A DNA stretch of 64,000 bases from Burkholderia sp. D-99 (lineage in GTDB: Bacteria > Pseudomonadota > Gammaproteobacteria > Burkholderiales > Burkholderiaceae): positions 62,001 to 126,000 of the forward strand of contig NZ_JAAOXM010000010.1 of assembly GCF_011605345.1 (NCBI RefSeq), in the 5' to 3' direction. A model generated the notes under the pieces. The model ran no database searches, had not been told where the DNA came from, and saw only the letters and a list, made by a program, of their open reading frames with translations. The position numbers were made by a program, and so were the translations under genes. This document shows, one piece after another, positions 7,771-16,651 of the stretch (the stretch's first letter is position 1; each line of letters opens with the position of its first letter).

Positions 7771-8682
7771 TCAGCGCGCCGTGCGATCGAAATGACGATC
7801 GACGTAGCGCTGGATCGCGTCGCGCATGTAGCGCGACGACGCTTCCGCGCGGTCCTCCCACGCGAACACGCACGACGACATCACGCCGTCGAAGCCTGCC
7901 ACGCCGAGCGCACGAAAGAACACGTCCCAGTCGATCTCGCCCTGCCCGATGTCGAGATGCTGGTGCACGCGAATCTGGTTCGAGCCGGGCGGGTTCACGA
8001 TGTAGCGCAACTGGCTGCTCTTTCGGTGGTCGAAGGTGTCGGCCACGCGCACGTGCGCGAGGATCGGCGCGGCCTGCGCGATCATCGCAGCCATGTCGTC
8101 GCCGTAGTAGAACGTGTGCGGCGCGATGTACGACAGCTTCAGCGATGGCGAGCCCAGGTTCGTGACGATGTCGATCGCCGGCTGCAGCTGCTCGATCCAG
8201 TCCTCCGGATGCGGCTCGACCGACAGCACGATGCGTTCGCGCTCGAGGATCGGCAGCAGCTCGTCCATCGAACGGAACCACGCGGCTTCGCACAGCTCCC
8301 TCGGGTTTGCCCCCGGGCGTTCGCCGACCGAGCGCTCGGGCGACGCGCCGCGCCCGAACTCCGATACCATCAGCGCACACTCCATCTCGAGCGCGACCTC
8401 GATCGCCTTCTTCCAGCAACGCACGGCCCATAACCGCTCGTCCTCGAACGGGCTCGCCCAGCGGTACATCGGCTGCAGCGACGCGAGGCCGACGCCGCTC
8501 GCGCGCATGGCCTGCCGGAAAGCGGCCATTCGCTCGCGCGTCGCGCGCGGCATCACCCACCAGTCGAGAAAGTCGTTGCGCGGCGACAGCTCGATCTGGT
8601 CGTAGCCGAGCTCGGCCACCGCGTGCGGCAGGCGGTCGAGCGGCAGGTGGCGAATCATGTAGGGGTCCAGCGCGATCTTCAT
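7771..8682 (-). CDS. Sugar phosphate isomerase/epimerase (IolH-like TIM barrel)
   Basis: A 303-residue TIM-barrel protein of the xylose isomerase-like superfamily. It opens MKIALDPYMIRHLPLDRLP, resembling IolH-type proteins of inositol operons. Later segments include ELGYDQIELSP, SVEPHPEDW (putative metal ligands Glu and His), SYIAPHTF and HQHLDIGQGEIDW (His, Glu). The start used is the ATG of MKIALD; a longer frame upstream adds 25 unlikely residues. The gene follows the ABC permease by 76 bases and precedes iolG by 59. IolH function is poorly defined even in Bacillus, so the reaction (isomerase, epimerase or dehydratase of an inositol derivative) remains open. Confidence 0.8.
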   Translation of the reverse strand: MKIALDPYMIRHLPLDRLPHAVAELGYDQIELSPRNDFLDWWVMPRATRERMAAFRQAMRASGVGLASLQPMYRWASPFEDERLWAVRCWKKAIEVALEMECALMVSEFGRGASPERSVGERPGANPRELCEAAWFRSMDELLPILERERIVLSVEPHPEDWIEQLQPAIDIVTNLGSPSLKLSYIAPHTFYYGDDMAAMIAQAAPILAHVRVADTFDHRKSSQLRYIVNPPGSNQIRVHQHLDIGQGEIDWDVFFRALGVAGFDGVMSSCVFAWEDRAEASSRYMRDAIQRYVDRHFDRTAR

Positions 8683-8758
8683 CGAAGGTCCTCGGCGGTG
8701 GCGGGTTCGGGACGAAGGCGGCGGCACGTGCCGCCCTCGCCCGGCGATGCATGGCAAG

Positions 8759-9784
8759 TCAGCGGCGCTTCTTCTTGTTGCGGTACTGGTCGGCGATCAC
8801 AGCCGCGACGATGATCGCGCCCTTGACCATCTCCTGGTAATACGCGTCGATGCGGATGAACGTGAAGCCCGACGTCATCACACCGAGGATCAGCACGCCG
8901 ATCACGGTGCCCGTCACGCGGCCGAGACCGCCCGACAGCGACGTGCCGCCGATCACGACGGCCGCGATCGCATCGAGCTCGTACATCACGCCCATGCCCG
9001 ACTGGCCGGAGATCGCACGCGCGGCGGTCACGGTGCCGGCGATCCCGCTCAGCAGGCCCGCGATCGCATAGACGAAGATCAGGTGGCGCGTGACGTTGAT
9101 GCCCGACACGACGGCCGCGTGACGGTTCGCGCCGATGGCATACGTGTACTTGCCGAAGCGTGTGTAGCGCAGCACGACGTGGAAGATCGCGGCGATCACG
9201 AGGAAGATGATCACCGGGTTGGCGCCTGAGCCGATGGCCGCGAACTGATCGGTCAGCATCGACACCGGCATCCCGTTGGTGAACCACTTCGCGAAGCCAC
9301 GCGCGGCGACCATCGTGCCGAGCGTCGCGATGAACGGCGGGATGCCCGTCATCGCGATCAGCGAGCCGTTCAGCAGGCCGACCAGCAGCCCGACGCACAC
9401 GCCGGCCAGCACGGGCCAGATGATCGGCAGGTCGGTCAGGTGCGGGAATACCGCGCGCGGGAAGTCCGACACCTGCGCCAGACTCGCCGATACGACGGCC
9501 GCGGCCGCGACGACCGACCCCGACGACAGGTCGATCCCGCTGGTGATGATCACGAGGTTCACGCCGACCGCGATGATGCCGATCACGGCCATCTGCAGCA
9601 CGATGATCTCGAGCCGCTCGGCGTTGAACAGGAAGCTCTGGCCGACGACGATCCAGCCGACGATCTCGAAGAACAGGCTGATGCCGACGAGCACGAGGAA
9701 GATGCTCAGTTCGGGCGGCCACTTCGTGTGCCGCGCCTTGATCGTCATGGTCTGCGCATCCGCAGCCGGATTCAGGTTGCCCAT
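8759..9784 (-). CDS. Inositol/sugar ABC transporter permease (CUT2 family)
   Basis: A 341-residue integral membrane protein with about eight to ten hydrophobic helices. It has the CUT2 (RbsC/AraH/IatP) signatures, including VGVNLVIITSGIDLSSGSV near residues 75-95 and GGTSLSGGLGRVTGTVIG near the C-terminus. It forms the inner-membrane channel with the double ATPase and binding protein encoded just upstream. An alternative TTG start 15 bases earlier overlaps the GGAG ribosome-binding sequence; the ATG of MGNLNPA sits nine bases behind that sequence and is preferred. Substrate assignment to inositol rests on the operon with iolG and on the divergent iolCDEB genes. In Caulobacter the equivalent gene is called iatP. 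Confidence 0.9.
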   Translation of the reverse strand: MGNLNPAADAQTMTIKARHTKWPPELSIFLVLVGISLFFEIVGWIVVGQSFLFNAERLEIIVLQMAVIGIIAVGVNLVIITSGIDLSSGSVVAAAAVVSASLAQVSDFPRAVFPHLTDLPIIWPVLAGVCVGLLVGLLNGSLIAMTGIPPFIATLGTMVAARGFAKWFTNGMPVSMLTDQFAAIGSGANPVIIFLVIAAIFHVVLRYTRFGKYTYAIGANRHAAVVSGINVTRHLIFVYAIAGLLSGIAGTVTAARAISGQSGMGVMYELDAIAAVVIGGTSLSGGLGRVTGTVIGVLILGVMTSGFTFIRIDAYYQEMVKGAIIVAAVIADQYRNKKKRR

Positions 9785-9811
9785 TTCATTTGTCTCCAAT
9801 CTTGTTTCGGC

Positions 9812-11395
9812 TCAGCGCGACGCGAGATCCATGATGCGGACCTGGTCGGCGTCCTTGCGATCGACGATGCCGGTCATGCGCCCTTCGTGCATCACCATCA
9901 CGCGATCGCTCATTCCCAGCACTTCCGGCATCTCCGACGAGATCATCAGCACCGCGACGCCCTTGCCGGCGAGCGCGCCGACGAGCCGGTGGATCTCGGC
10001 CTTCGCGCCGACGTCGATGCCGCGCGTCGGTTCGTCGAGGATCAGGATGCGCGGCTGCGTGAGGAGCCAGCGGCCGATCAACACCTTCTGCTGGTTGCCG
10101 CCCGACAGGTTCTGGATCTCCTCGTGCAGCCCGGGCGATTTCACGCGCAGCATCCGGCTCATTTCCTCGCAGTCGCGCTTCAACTGCGCCTGCCGCACGA
10201 AATTGAACTTCACGTAGCGGTTGCTGAGCACCGCCGCTTCCATGTTCGCGAGCAGGTCGAGATTCAGGAAGCAGCCGGTGTCCTTGCGATCCTCGGTGAG
10301 GAAGGCCATCCCGTGCTTCATCGCCTGCGCGGGCGTCGTGATGCGCACCGGCTTGCCGTCGATGCGGATCTCGCCCGACGTGGCCGGCACGACGCCGAAC
10401 AGCGCCTCCGCGACGTTCGAGCGCCCCGAGCCGACCAGGCCGGCCACGCCGAGGATCTCGCCCGCGCGCAGCTCGAAGCTCACGTCGCGGAACACGCCTT
10501 CGACACCGAGGTTCTTCACCGACAGCACGACGTCGCCGATCGGCACCTCCTCCTTCGGGAACATCTGCGTGATCTCGCGCCCGACCATCATGCGGATGAT
10601 GTCGTCGCGCGTGACGTCGCTCGATGCATGCGTGCCGATGTACTTGCCGTCGCGGAACACCGAGAACTCGTCGGCGATCTCGAACAGCTCGTTCATCTTG
10701 TGCGTGATGTAGACGATGCCCTTGCCCTGCTCGCGCAGCTGGCGAATGATCCGGAACAGGTGCGTGACTTCCTTGTCGGTCAGCGCGGAGGTCGGCTCGT
10801 CCATGATCAGCACGTCGGAGTCGAACGACACGGCCTTCGCGATCTCGACCATCTGGCGGCTCGCGACCGTCAGCGTGCGCACGTCGGTTTCCGGATCGAT
10901 GTCGATCGACAGCCGCTCGAACAGCTCGGCCGTCTGGCGGCGCAGCGCGGCGTGATCGATCAGGCCGAAGCGGTTCTTCGGTTCGCGGCGGATCCAGATG
11001 TTCTCCGCGACCGTCATGTACGGCATCAGGTTGAGTTCCTGGTGGATCATCGCGATGCCGCGGTCGAGCGCATCGAGCGGACCGTTCAGCACGACCGGCT
11101 CGCCGTTGATCAGGATCTCGCCCTGGTCGGGCGTGTAGACGCCCGCGATGATCTTCATCAGCGTCGACTTGCCCGCGCCGTTCTCGCCCATCAGCGCATG
11201 GACGGTGCCGCGACGCACGCGGAACTGCACGCCGTCAAGCGCGACGACACCGGGAAAGGACTTGCCGACACCGCGCACCTCGAGCACGCAGTCGGCCGCG
11301 GAAGAAGCCGGCGGGGCCGACGAGCCGGCCGCGCCGGACGAAGCGGCAGGCGCATCGCCGCCGGCCATCGGGCGCGCGACTCTGGCTGTAAACAT
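9812..11395 (-). CDS. Inositol/sugar ABC transporter double ATPase (CUT2 family)
   Basis: A 527-residue protein with two fused ABC domains, as in RbsA/XylG/IatA. Domain one (about residues 35-270) has the Walker A GENGAGKST, a degenerate signature TVASRQMVEIA and Walker B VLIMDEPTSAL. Domain two (about 280-510) has the degenerate Walker A GLVGSGRSN usual for this family, an intact signature LSGGNQQK and Walker B LILDEPTRGID. The first 35 residues are an Ala/Gly/Ser/Pro-rich extension. The start MFTARVAR has GAGGAA seven bases upstream. The gene is 27 bases from the permease and 68 from the binding protein, so the three form one importer. IatA is the Caulobacter name. Confidence 0.92.
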   Translation of the reverse strand: MFTARVARPMAGGDAPAASSGAAGSSAPPASSAADCVLEVRGVGKSFPGVVALDGVQFRVRRGTVHALMGENGAGKSTLMKIIAGVYTPDQGEILINGEPVVLNGPLDALDRGIAMIHQELNLMPYMTVAENIWIRREPKNRFGLIDHAALRRQTAELFERLSIDIDPETDVRTLTVASRQMVEIAKAVSFDSDVLIMDEPTSALTDKEVTHLFRIIRQLREQGKGIVYITHKMNELFEIADEFSVFRDGKYIGTHASSDVTRDDIIRMMVGREITQMFPKEEVPIGDVVLSVKNLGVEGVFRDVSFELRAGEILGVAGLVGSGRSNVAEALFGVVPATSGEIRIDGKPVRITTPAQAMKHGMAFLTEDRKDTGCFLNLDLLANMEAAVLSNRYVKFNFVRQAQLKRDCEEMSRMLRVKSPGLHEEIQNLSGGNQQKVLIGRWLLTQPRILILDEPTRGIDVGAKAEIHRLVGALAGKGVAVLMISSEMPEVLGMSDRVMVMHEGRMTGIVDRKDADQVRIMDLASR

Positions 11396-11463
11396 GGACG
11401 TTCCTCGACAAGTCGCGCGCGAACCCGGCCATGCCGGGCCCGCGCAGTTCAACGGATCACCGG

Positions 11464-12390
11464 TCAGTGCTTCGCGTACTGGTTCATGTTCTCGGGCGTC
11501 ACGAGCTCGAACGGCACGTTCACGTAGCGGTCGACGGGCTGTTTCTTCGCGAGCTTGAGCGCGGCCGCGACGGCCTGCTGCCCCTGCCCGGCCGCGTTCT
11601 GGTACACCGACACCTTCAGCTCGCCGCTCTTCATCGATGCGAGCCCGTCCGGCGTCGCGTCGATGCCCGCGACGACGGTTTTCGGCGTCAACTTGCGCGC
11701 GGCCTTCAACGCGTTGATCGCGCCGATCGCCATTTCGTCGTTGTTGGAGATGATCGCGTCGAACTTCGTGCCGGAGCTCAGCCAGTTCATCGTGATGTCC
11801 TGGCCCTGCGTGCGGCTCCACTTGCCTTCGCGCTTGTCGACGATCTTCATCCCCGAGCAATCCTTTGTCGCGATCACGTCCTCGATGTCCTTGGTGCGGG
11901 CGCGCGCCGATTCGTTGGACAGCTCGCCCATCAGCACGAGGAGGTCACCCTTGCCGCCGAGCAGCTTGCACACCTGGCGCGCCTGCAGCGTGCCCGACTG
12001 CTTTTCGTCGGACGCGACGACCGCGACGCCTGCCGGCAGCTTGTCGAAATCGACCGGCTTGCGGTTCACGTAGACGAGCGGAATCTTCGCGGCCGTCACC
12101 ATCTTGGTGATCTTCGGCGTCGCGTCGGTATCGACCGCGTTCACGATGATCGCGTCGACCTTCTGCGCGATCATGTTCTGGACCTGGCTCAACTGCTTGC
12201 CGACGTCGTTGCCGCCGTCCTCGATCTGCACCGTCGCGCCGTCCTTCTTCGCTGCGTCGGTGATGCCGTTGCGCAGGATGGTCAGGAACGTGTCGTCGAA
12301 CGACGCCATCGTCACGCCGATCTTCTCGGCATGCGCGAGCGGCGCAGCCAGGATCGCGGCGGCCGCGACGGCCATCAGCTTGGTCTTCAT
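11464..12390 (-). CDS. Periplasmic sugar/inositol-binding protein (RbsB/IbpA-like)
   Basis: A 308-residue secreted protein. A clear Sec signal peptide MKTKLMAVAAAAILAAPLAHA precedes the mature type-I periplasmic binding domain (from EKIGVTMASFDDTF). Family segments include VDAIIVNAVDTDAT, VYVNRKP and IISNNDEMAIGAI followed by VAGIDATPDG, as in ribose and inositol binding proteins. It delivers the ligand to the permease and ATPase encoded next. A TTG two codons upstream could also start it, but the ATG is preferred. It is the first gene of the leftward operon and faces iolC across the shared regulatory region, so it should be induced together with the catabolic genes. IbpA is the Caulobacter name. 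Confidence 0.92.
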   Translation of the reverse strand: MKTKLMAVAAAAILAAPLAHAEKIGVTMASFDDTFLTILRNGITDAAKKDGATVQIEDGGNDVGKQLSQVQNMIAQKVDAIIVNAVDTDATPKITKMVTAAKIPLVYVNRKPVDFDKLPAGVAVVASDEKQSGTLQARQVCKLLGGKGDLLVLMGELSNESARARTKDIEDVIATKDCSGMKIVDKREGKWSRTQGQDITMNWLSSGTKFDAIISNNDEMAIGAINALKAARKLTPKTVVAGIDATPDGLASMKSGELKVSVYQNAAGQGQQAVAAALKLAKKQPVDRYVNVPFELVTPENMNQYAKH

Positions 12391-12518
12391 GATCAATCTG
12401 TCTCCTCATCTCCGGGGGGCGGAAGACGGCGCGTTGCGCGCCGCCGGGCCGAGTCCGATCGAATCCGATACGGACTGAAGCATCCGGATGAAACTGTAGA
12501 TCAGTTCCTCTACGATTT

Positions 12519-12532
12519 GGAAATTTATTTCT
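12519..12532. promoter_or_regulatory. Near-match RpiR/IolR operator
   Basis: GGAA-ATTTAT-TTCT differs in one base from the palindrome GGAA-N6-TTCC. It lies 17 bases left of the perfect copy, so the two centres are 30 bases apart, close to three helical turns. Two RpiR dimers could bind the same DNA face. Confidence 0.5.
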
Positions 12533-12548
12533 ACGTGATTTCACCTAG

Positions 12549-12562
12549 GGAACTGGATTTCC
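12549..12562. promoter_or_regulatory. Perfect GGAA-N6-TTCC palindrome, candidate RpiR/IolR operator
   Basis: GGAA-CTGGAT-TTCC matches the motif I recall being reported for the RpiR-type IolR of Sinorhizobium. It sits in the divergent iol promoter region of a cluster that encodes its own RpiR-family regulator (3351-4235). Binding is inferred. Confidence 0.65.
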
Positions 12563-12706
12563 AAAAAGCCTAGACTGCGTCCGTAGCCCGATTCCTTGCG
12601 GCAGGCAGTCCCGCGTCGTGCAAGACACGTTGCGGACGGTCGCGAGCAGATCGGTCCCCTAATCCGCCGGCATCGCCGAACGCCGGCCGCGAGCGTGACA
12701 CGTGAT

Positions 12707-14665
12707 ATGAGCCTGCTGAACTTTCCGAGTGACCGCCCCATCGATCTCGCCTGCCTCGGCCGCGTGGCCGTGGATCTCTATGCGCAGCAGTACGGCAGCC
12801 GCCTGGAAGACGCGCGCAGCTTCCAGATGTATCTCGGCGGCTCGTCCGGCAACGTCGCGTTCGGCGTGGCGCGGCTCGGGCTGAAGACCGCGATGATCTC
12901 GCGCGTCGGCGACGAGCAGATGGGCCGCTTCCTGCGCGAGACACTCGAGCGCGAAGGCTGCGACACGAGCCAGCTGCAGACCGACCGCGAGCGCCTCACC
13001 GCGCTGGTGCTGCTCGGGCTGAAGGATCGCGACACGTTCCCGCTGCTGTTCGTGCGCGAGAACTGTGCGGACATGGCCGTGCGCGCCGACGAGATCAGCG
13101 AGGACTTCATCGCCGGCTGCCGGGCGCTCGCGATCACCGGCACACACCTGTCGACGCCGGGCACGCGCGAGGCATCGCTGACCGCGCTCGGTTATGCGCG
13201 CCGCCATGGCGTCGTGCGGATTCTCGACATCGACTACCGGCCCGTGCTGTGGGGGTTGACCGCGCGTGGCGCGGGCGAGAACCGCTACGTGCCGGACGCG
13301 CAGGTGACGCGTCAGTTGCAGCAGGTGCTCGGCGAATTCGACCTGCTGGTCGGCACGGAGGAGGAATTCCTGATCGCGGGCGGCGTGCCGCACGACGTGA
13401 TCGGGTCGTTGCAGGCGGTGCGCGCCATCACGAACGCGACGCTGGTCGTCAAGCGCGGCGCGCTGGGCTGCTGCGTGATCGAGGGCGACATTCCCGCCCG
13501 CATCGACGATGCGCCGACCTTCCTCGGCGAACGCGTCGAGGTGCTCAACGTGCTCGGCGCGGGCGACGCGTTCCTGTCGGGCCTGCTGTCGGGGCTGCTG
13601 CGCGGGAGCGACTGGGCCGAGTCGACGCGCATCGCGAACGCGTGCGGCGCGATCGTCGTATCGCGCCACGCGTGCTCCGCTGCGATGCCGACGCCGGCCG
13701 AGCTCGCACACTGGTTCGACGGCAGCCGCAATCCGGTGGTCGATGCCGATCACACGCTCGCGCACCTGCACCGCGTGACGGTGCCGCGGCGCGAATGGGA
13801 CGACCTGTGCGTGATGGCGTTCGACCATCGCAGCCAGTTCTACGAACTCGCGATGCAGGCCGGTGCGGACGAAGCGCGCATCAGGACGCTGAAGCGCCTG
13901 CTCGTGCGCGCGGTCGAGCAGGTCGAACGCGATCGTCATATCGAAGGCCATGTCGGCGTGCTGATCGACGGCGGCGGCTACGGCAGCGATGCGCTGGCGT
14001 CGGCCACCGGACGCGGCTGGTGGGTCGGCCGCCCGGTCGAGCTGCCGGGCTCGCGGCCGCTGCGTTTCGACGAAACGCGCTCGGTCGGCTCGTCGCTCAC
14101 GCACTGGCCGACCGAACAGGTCGTGAAGTGCCTCGTTCACTATCACCCCGACGATCAGGTCGACCTGCGCGTCGAACAGGAGCAGCGCGTGCTGGAACTG
14201 TGGGAAGCCACGCGGGCCAGCGGCAACGAACTGCTGCTGGAAATGATTCCACCGCGCGCGGTCACGCCGGCCGGCACCGAGGACGACGCGGTGCTGCGCA
14301 CGATCGCGCGCTTCTACAACCTCGGCGTGATGCCCGAATGGTGGAAGCTCACGCCGCTGAGCGCCGACGGCTGGGCGCGGCTCGCCGCGCTGATCGCCGA
14401 GCGCGACCCGCACTGCCGTGGCGCGGTGATCCTCGGGCTGAACCAGCCGCTGCAATACCTCGTCGACAGCTTCCGCTCGGCGACCAACCCGATCGTCAAG
14501 GGCTTCATGGTCGGGCGCACGCTGTGGGCCGATGCCTCGCTGAACTGGTTCGCCGGCTGGATCGACGACCAGGCGCTGATCGACGAAGTCGCCGGCAACT
14601 TCGCGCAGCTCGTGGATGCGTGGCTCGGCCGCCGTGCGGCCGCGGCCCGCGCCGCCGCGGCGTGA
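12707..14665 (+). CDS. iolC: 5-dehydro-2-deoxygluconokinase fused to DUF2090 domain
   Basis: A 652-residue two-domain protein. Residues from about 10 to 340 are a PfkB sugar kinase, with GGSSGNVAFGVARLG near the N-terminus and the PfkB signature VLGAGDAFLSGLLSG around residue 283. It phosphorylates 5-dehydro-2-deoxygluconate. Residues from about 350 to 645 form a DUF2090 (aldolase-like TIM barrel) domain, with FDHRSQF at its start and GFMVGRTLWADA near its end. This domain may provide the next aldolase (IolJ) step. The fusion is common in proteobacterial IolC and explains why no separate iolJ is seen. The start MSLLNFP follows a longer open leader that was rejected. It is the first gene of the rightward operon, with iolD 41 bases downstream. 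Confidence 0.95.
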   Translation: MSLLNFPSDRPIDLACLGRVAVDLYAQQYGSRLEDARSFQMYLGGSSGNVAFGVARLGLKTAMISRVGDEQMGRFLRETLEREGCDTSQLQTDRERLTALVLLGLKDRDTFPLLFVRENCADMAVRADEISEDFIAGCRALAITGTHLSTPGTREASLTALGYARRHGVVRILDIDYRPVLWGLTARGAGENRYVPDAQVTRQLQQVLGEFDLLVGTEEEFLIAGGVPHDVIGSLQAVRAITNATLVVKRGALGCCVIEGDIPARIDDAPTFLGERVEVLNVLGAGDAFLSGLLSGLLRGSDWAESTRIANACGAIVVSRHACSAAMPTPAELAHWFDGSRNPVVDADHTLAHLHRVTVPRREWDDLCVMAFDHRSQFYELAMQAGADEARIRTLKRLLVRAVEQVERDRHIEGHVGVLIDGGGYGSDALASATGRGWWVGRPVELPGSRPLRFDETRSVGSSLTHWPTEQVVKCLVHYHPDDQVDLRVEQEQRVLELWEATRASGNELLLEMIPPRAVTPAGTEDDAVLRTIARFYNLGVMPEWWKLTPLSADGWARLAALIAERDPHCRGAVILGLNQPLQYLVDSFRSATNPIVKGFMVGRTLWADASLNWFAGWIDDQALIDEVAGNFAQLVDAWLGRRAAAARAAAA

Positions 14666-14706
14666 CGCGACGCGACGATCCACCCGAATCTTCTTCACCG
14701 ACCGAC

Positions 14707-16590
14707 ATGACCTCTACCGTAAGACTGACCGTCAGCCAGGCGCTCGTGCGCTACCTGGCCGCCCTGCGTGCCGAAGTCGTCCAGCCCGACGGCCGCATCG
14801 AGATCCTGCCCTACTGCGGCGGCGTGTTCGCGATCTTCGGCCACGGCAACGTGGCCGGGCTCGGCGAGGCGCTGCACGCTGAAAAAGACCGGCTGCCGAC
14901 GTTCCGCGCGCACAACGAGCAAGGGATGGCGAATGCGGCCGTCGCGTTCGCGAAAGCGAATTTCCGTCAGCGGATGATGGCCGCGACGTCGAGCATCGGC
15001 CCCGGCGCGACCAACATGCTGACCTCCGCCGCGCTGGCGCACGTCGGCCGGCTGCCGCTGCTGCTGCTGCCCGGCGACGTGTTCGTGTCGCGGCTGCCCG
15101 ACCCCGTGCTGCAGCAGGTCGAGGATTTCGAACAGGGCGACGTCAGCGCGAACGACTGCTTCCGGCCGGTGACCCGCTACTTCGACCGGATCACGTCGCC
15201 CGAGCAGCTGCTCGTCGCGCTGCCGCGTGCGATCCAGGTGATGACCGACCCCGCGCAGTGCGGCCCCGTATGTCTCGCGCTGCCGCAGGACGTGCAGACC
15301 TTCGCGTACGACTGGCCCGAGGATTTCTTCGCGCCGCCGGTGATCCGGATGCGCCGGCCGCCGGCCGATGCGCTCGAGCTCGCCGATGCGCTCGACGTGC
15401 TGAAGGCCGCGAAGAAGCCGCTGATCGTCGCGGGCGGTGGCGTGTTGTACAGCCAGGCGTGGGACGCGCTGCGCGCGTTTGCCGATACGCACGGCGTGCC
15501 GGTCGCGGAATCGCAGGCCGGCAAGGGCAGCCTCGCGTGGGACCACCCGCTGAACCTCGGGTCGATCGGCGTGACGGGCTCGCCTGCCGCGAACCGCGCG
15601 GCCGCGCAGGCCGACGTGGTGTTCGCGGTCGGCACGCGGCTGCAGGATTTCACGACCGGCTCGCATGCGCTCTACGGCAACGCGACGCTGCTGAGCCTGA
15701 ACGTGCAGCCGTTCGACGCGGGCAAGAAGCGCGGCCGGCAACTCGTGGCCGACGCGCGCACGGGCCTCGGCCAGCTGTCGGCCGCACTGGCCGGATGGCA
15801 CGCGGATACGGCATGGACGGCAAGCAACCGCGACCAGGCCGCCGCATGGAACGCGCGCGTGACCGAACTCACGACGCACGTGCCGAACGACACGCTGCCG
15901 TACGACGCGGAAGTGATCGGCGCGGTGCGCGACTCCGCGGCCGACGCGGGCCGCGACAGCGCGCGCGACGATCTCGTCGTGTGCGCGGCCGGCACGCTGC
16001 CGGCCGAGTTGCACAAGCTGTGGCGCAGCGGCGTGCCGGGCAACTACCACATGGACTATGCGTACTCGTGCATGGGCTACGAGGTCGCGGGCGGCCTCGG
16101 CGCGAAGCTCGCGCGGCCCGGGCGCGAAGTGATCGTGATCGTCGGCGACGGTTCGTACATGATGCTCAACGCGGAGCTCGCGACGTCCGTGATGCTCGGC
16201 CGCAAGATCATCGTCGTGATCCTCGACAACCGCGGCTACGGCTGCATCGAGCGGCTGCAACTGAACTGCGGCGGTGCAAGCTTCAACAACATGCTCGACG
16301 ACTGCGTGCCGGAAGGCGGCGCGCGCTCGACGATCGACTTCGCGATGCATGCACGCGCAATGGGCGCCGACGCCGTGCACGTGCGCGACGTCGGCGAACT
16401 GCGCCGCGAAATGACGCGCGCCCGCGCGGCGAAGACGAGCCAGGTACTCGTGATCGACACCACGCACAAGCGCACGACCGACGACGGCGGCGCATGGTGG
16501 GAAGTCGCCGTGCCGCAAGTGTCCGAGCGCGCGGGCGTCGAAGGCGCGCACCGCGCGTATCTCGACGCGAAGCTGCGGCAGCGGCGCTGA
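14707..16590 (+). CDS. iolD: 3D-(3,5/4)-trihydroxycyclohexane-1,2-dione hydrolase
   Basis: A 627-residue thiamine-diphosphate enzyme that hydrolytically opens the ring of the inositol-derived dione to give 5-deoxyglucuronate. The N-terminal ThDP domain has the conserved glutamate in AHNEQGMANAA (about residue 75). The central domain follows, and the C-terminal half contains the cofactor motif GDGSYMMLNAE...LDN (about residues 480-510). Length fits IolD (about 620-640). The start MTSTVRL was chosen over a very long in-frame leader that overlaps iolC. It lies between iolC and iolE in a single-strand operon with gaps of 41 and 61 bases. Confidence 0.96.
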   Translation: MTSTVRLTVSQALVRYLAALRAEVVQPDGRIEILPYCGGVFAIFGHGNVAGLGEALHAEKDRLPTFRAHNEQGMANAAVAFAKANFRQRMMAATSSIGPGATNMLTSAALAHVGRLPLLLLPGDVFVSRLPDPVLQQVEDFEQGDVSANDCFRPVTRYFDRITSPEQLLVALPRAIQVMTDPAQCGPVCLALPQDVQTFAYDWPEDFFAPPVIRMRRPPADALELADALDVLKAAKKPLIVAGGGVLYSQAWDALRAFADTHGVPVAESQAGKGSLAWDHPLNLGSIGVTGSPAANRAAAQADVVFAVGTRLQDFTTGSHALYGNATLLSLNVQPFDAGKKRGRQLVADARTGLGQLSAALAGWHADTAWTASNRDQAAAWNARVTELTTHVPNDTLPYDAEVIGAVRDSAADAGRDSARDDLVVCAAGTLPAELHKLWRSGVPGNYHMDYAYSCMGYEVAGGLGAKLARPGREVIVIVGDGSYMMLNAELATSVMLGRKIIVVILDNRGYGCIERLQLNCGGASFNNMLDDCVPEGGARSTIDFAMHARAMGADAVHVRDVGELRREMTRARAAKTSQVLVIDTTHKRTTDDGGAWWEVAVPQVSERAGVEGAHRAYLDAKLRQRR

Positions 16591-16651
16591 TGGCGCGCGC
16601 TGCCCACGAACCCTCCCCGCGAAAAACACATTCGAACCAAGGAAGCCCGTC

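Larger units (their letters stand above)
12391..12706. promoter_or_regulatory. Divergent iol promoter region
   Basis: These 316 bases separate the first gene of the transporter operon from iolC. The centre (12480-12570) is much more AT-rich than the surroundings and holds two GGAA-N6-TTCY palindromes (listed separately). It also has an imperfect inverted repeat GAAACTG...CAGTTCC at about 12490-12507. A decamer GCCTAGACTG just right of the second palindrome recurs upstream of mmsA (about 1725) and contains a plausible -10-like TAGACT. GAGGAG upstream of the binding-protein gene is its ribosome site. No coding frame is apparent. Confidence 0.75.

Noticed and set aside
12391..12396. TTG starts for the binding-protein gene (12396) and permease gene (9799)
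   Set aside because: An ATG with better spacing to the ribosome site lies two to five codons downstream in both cases.
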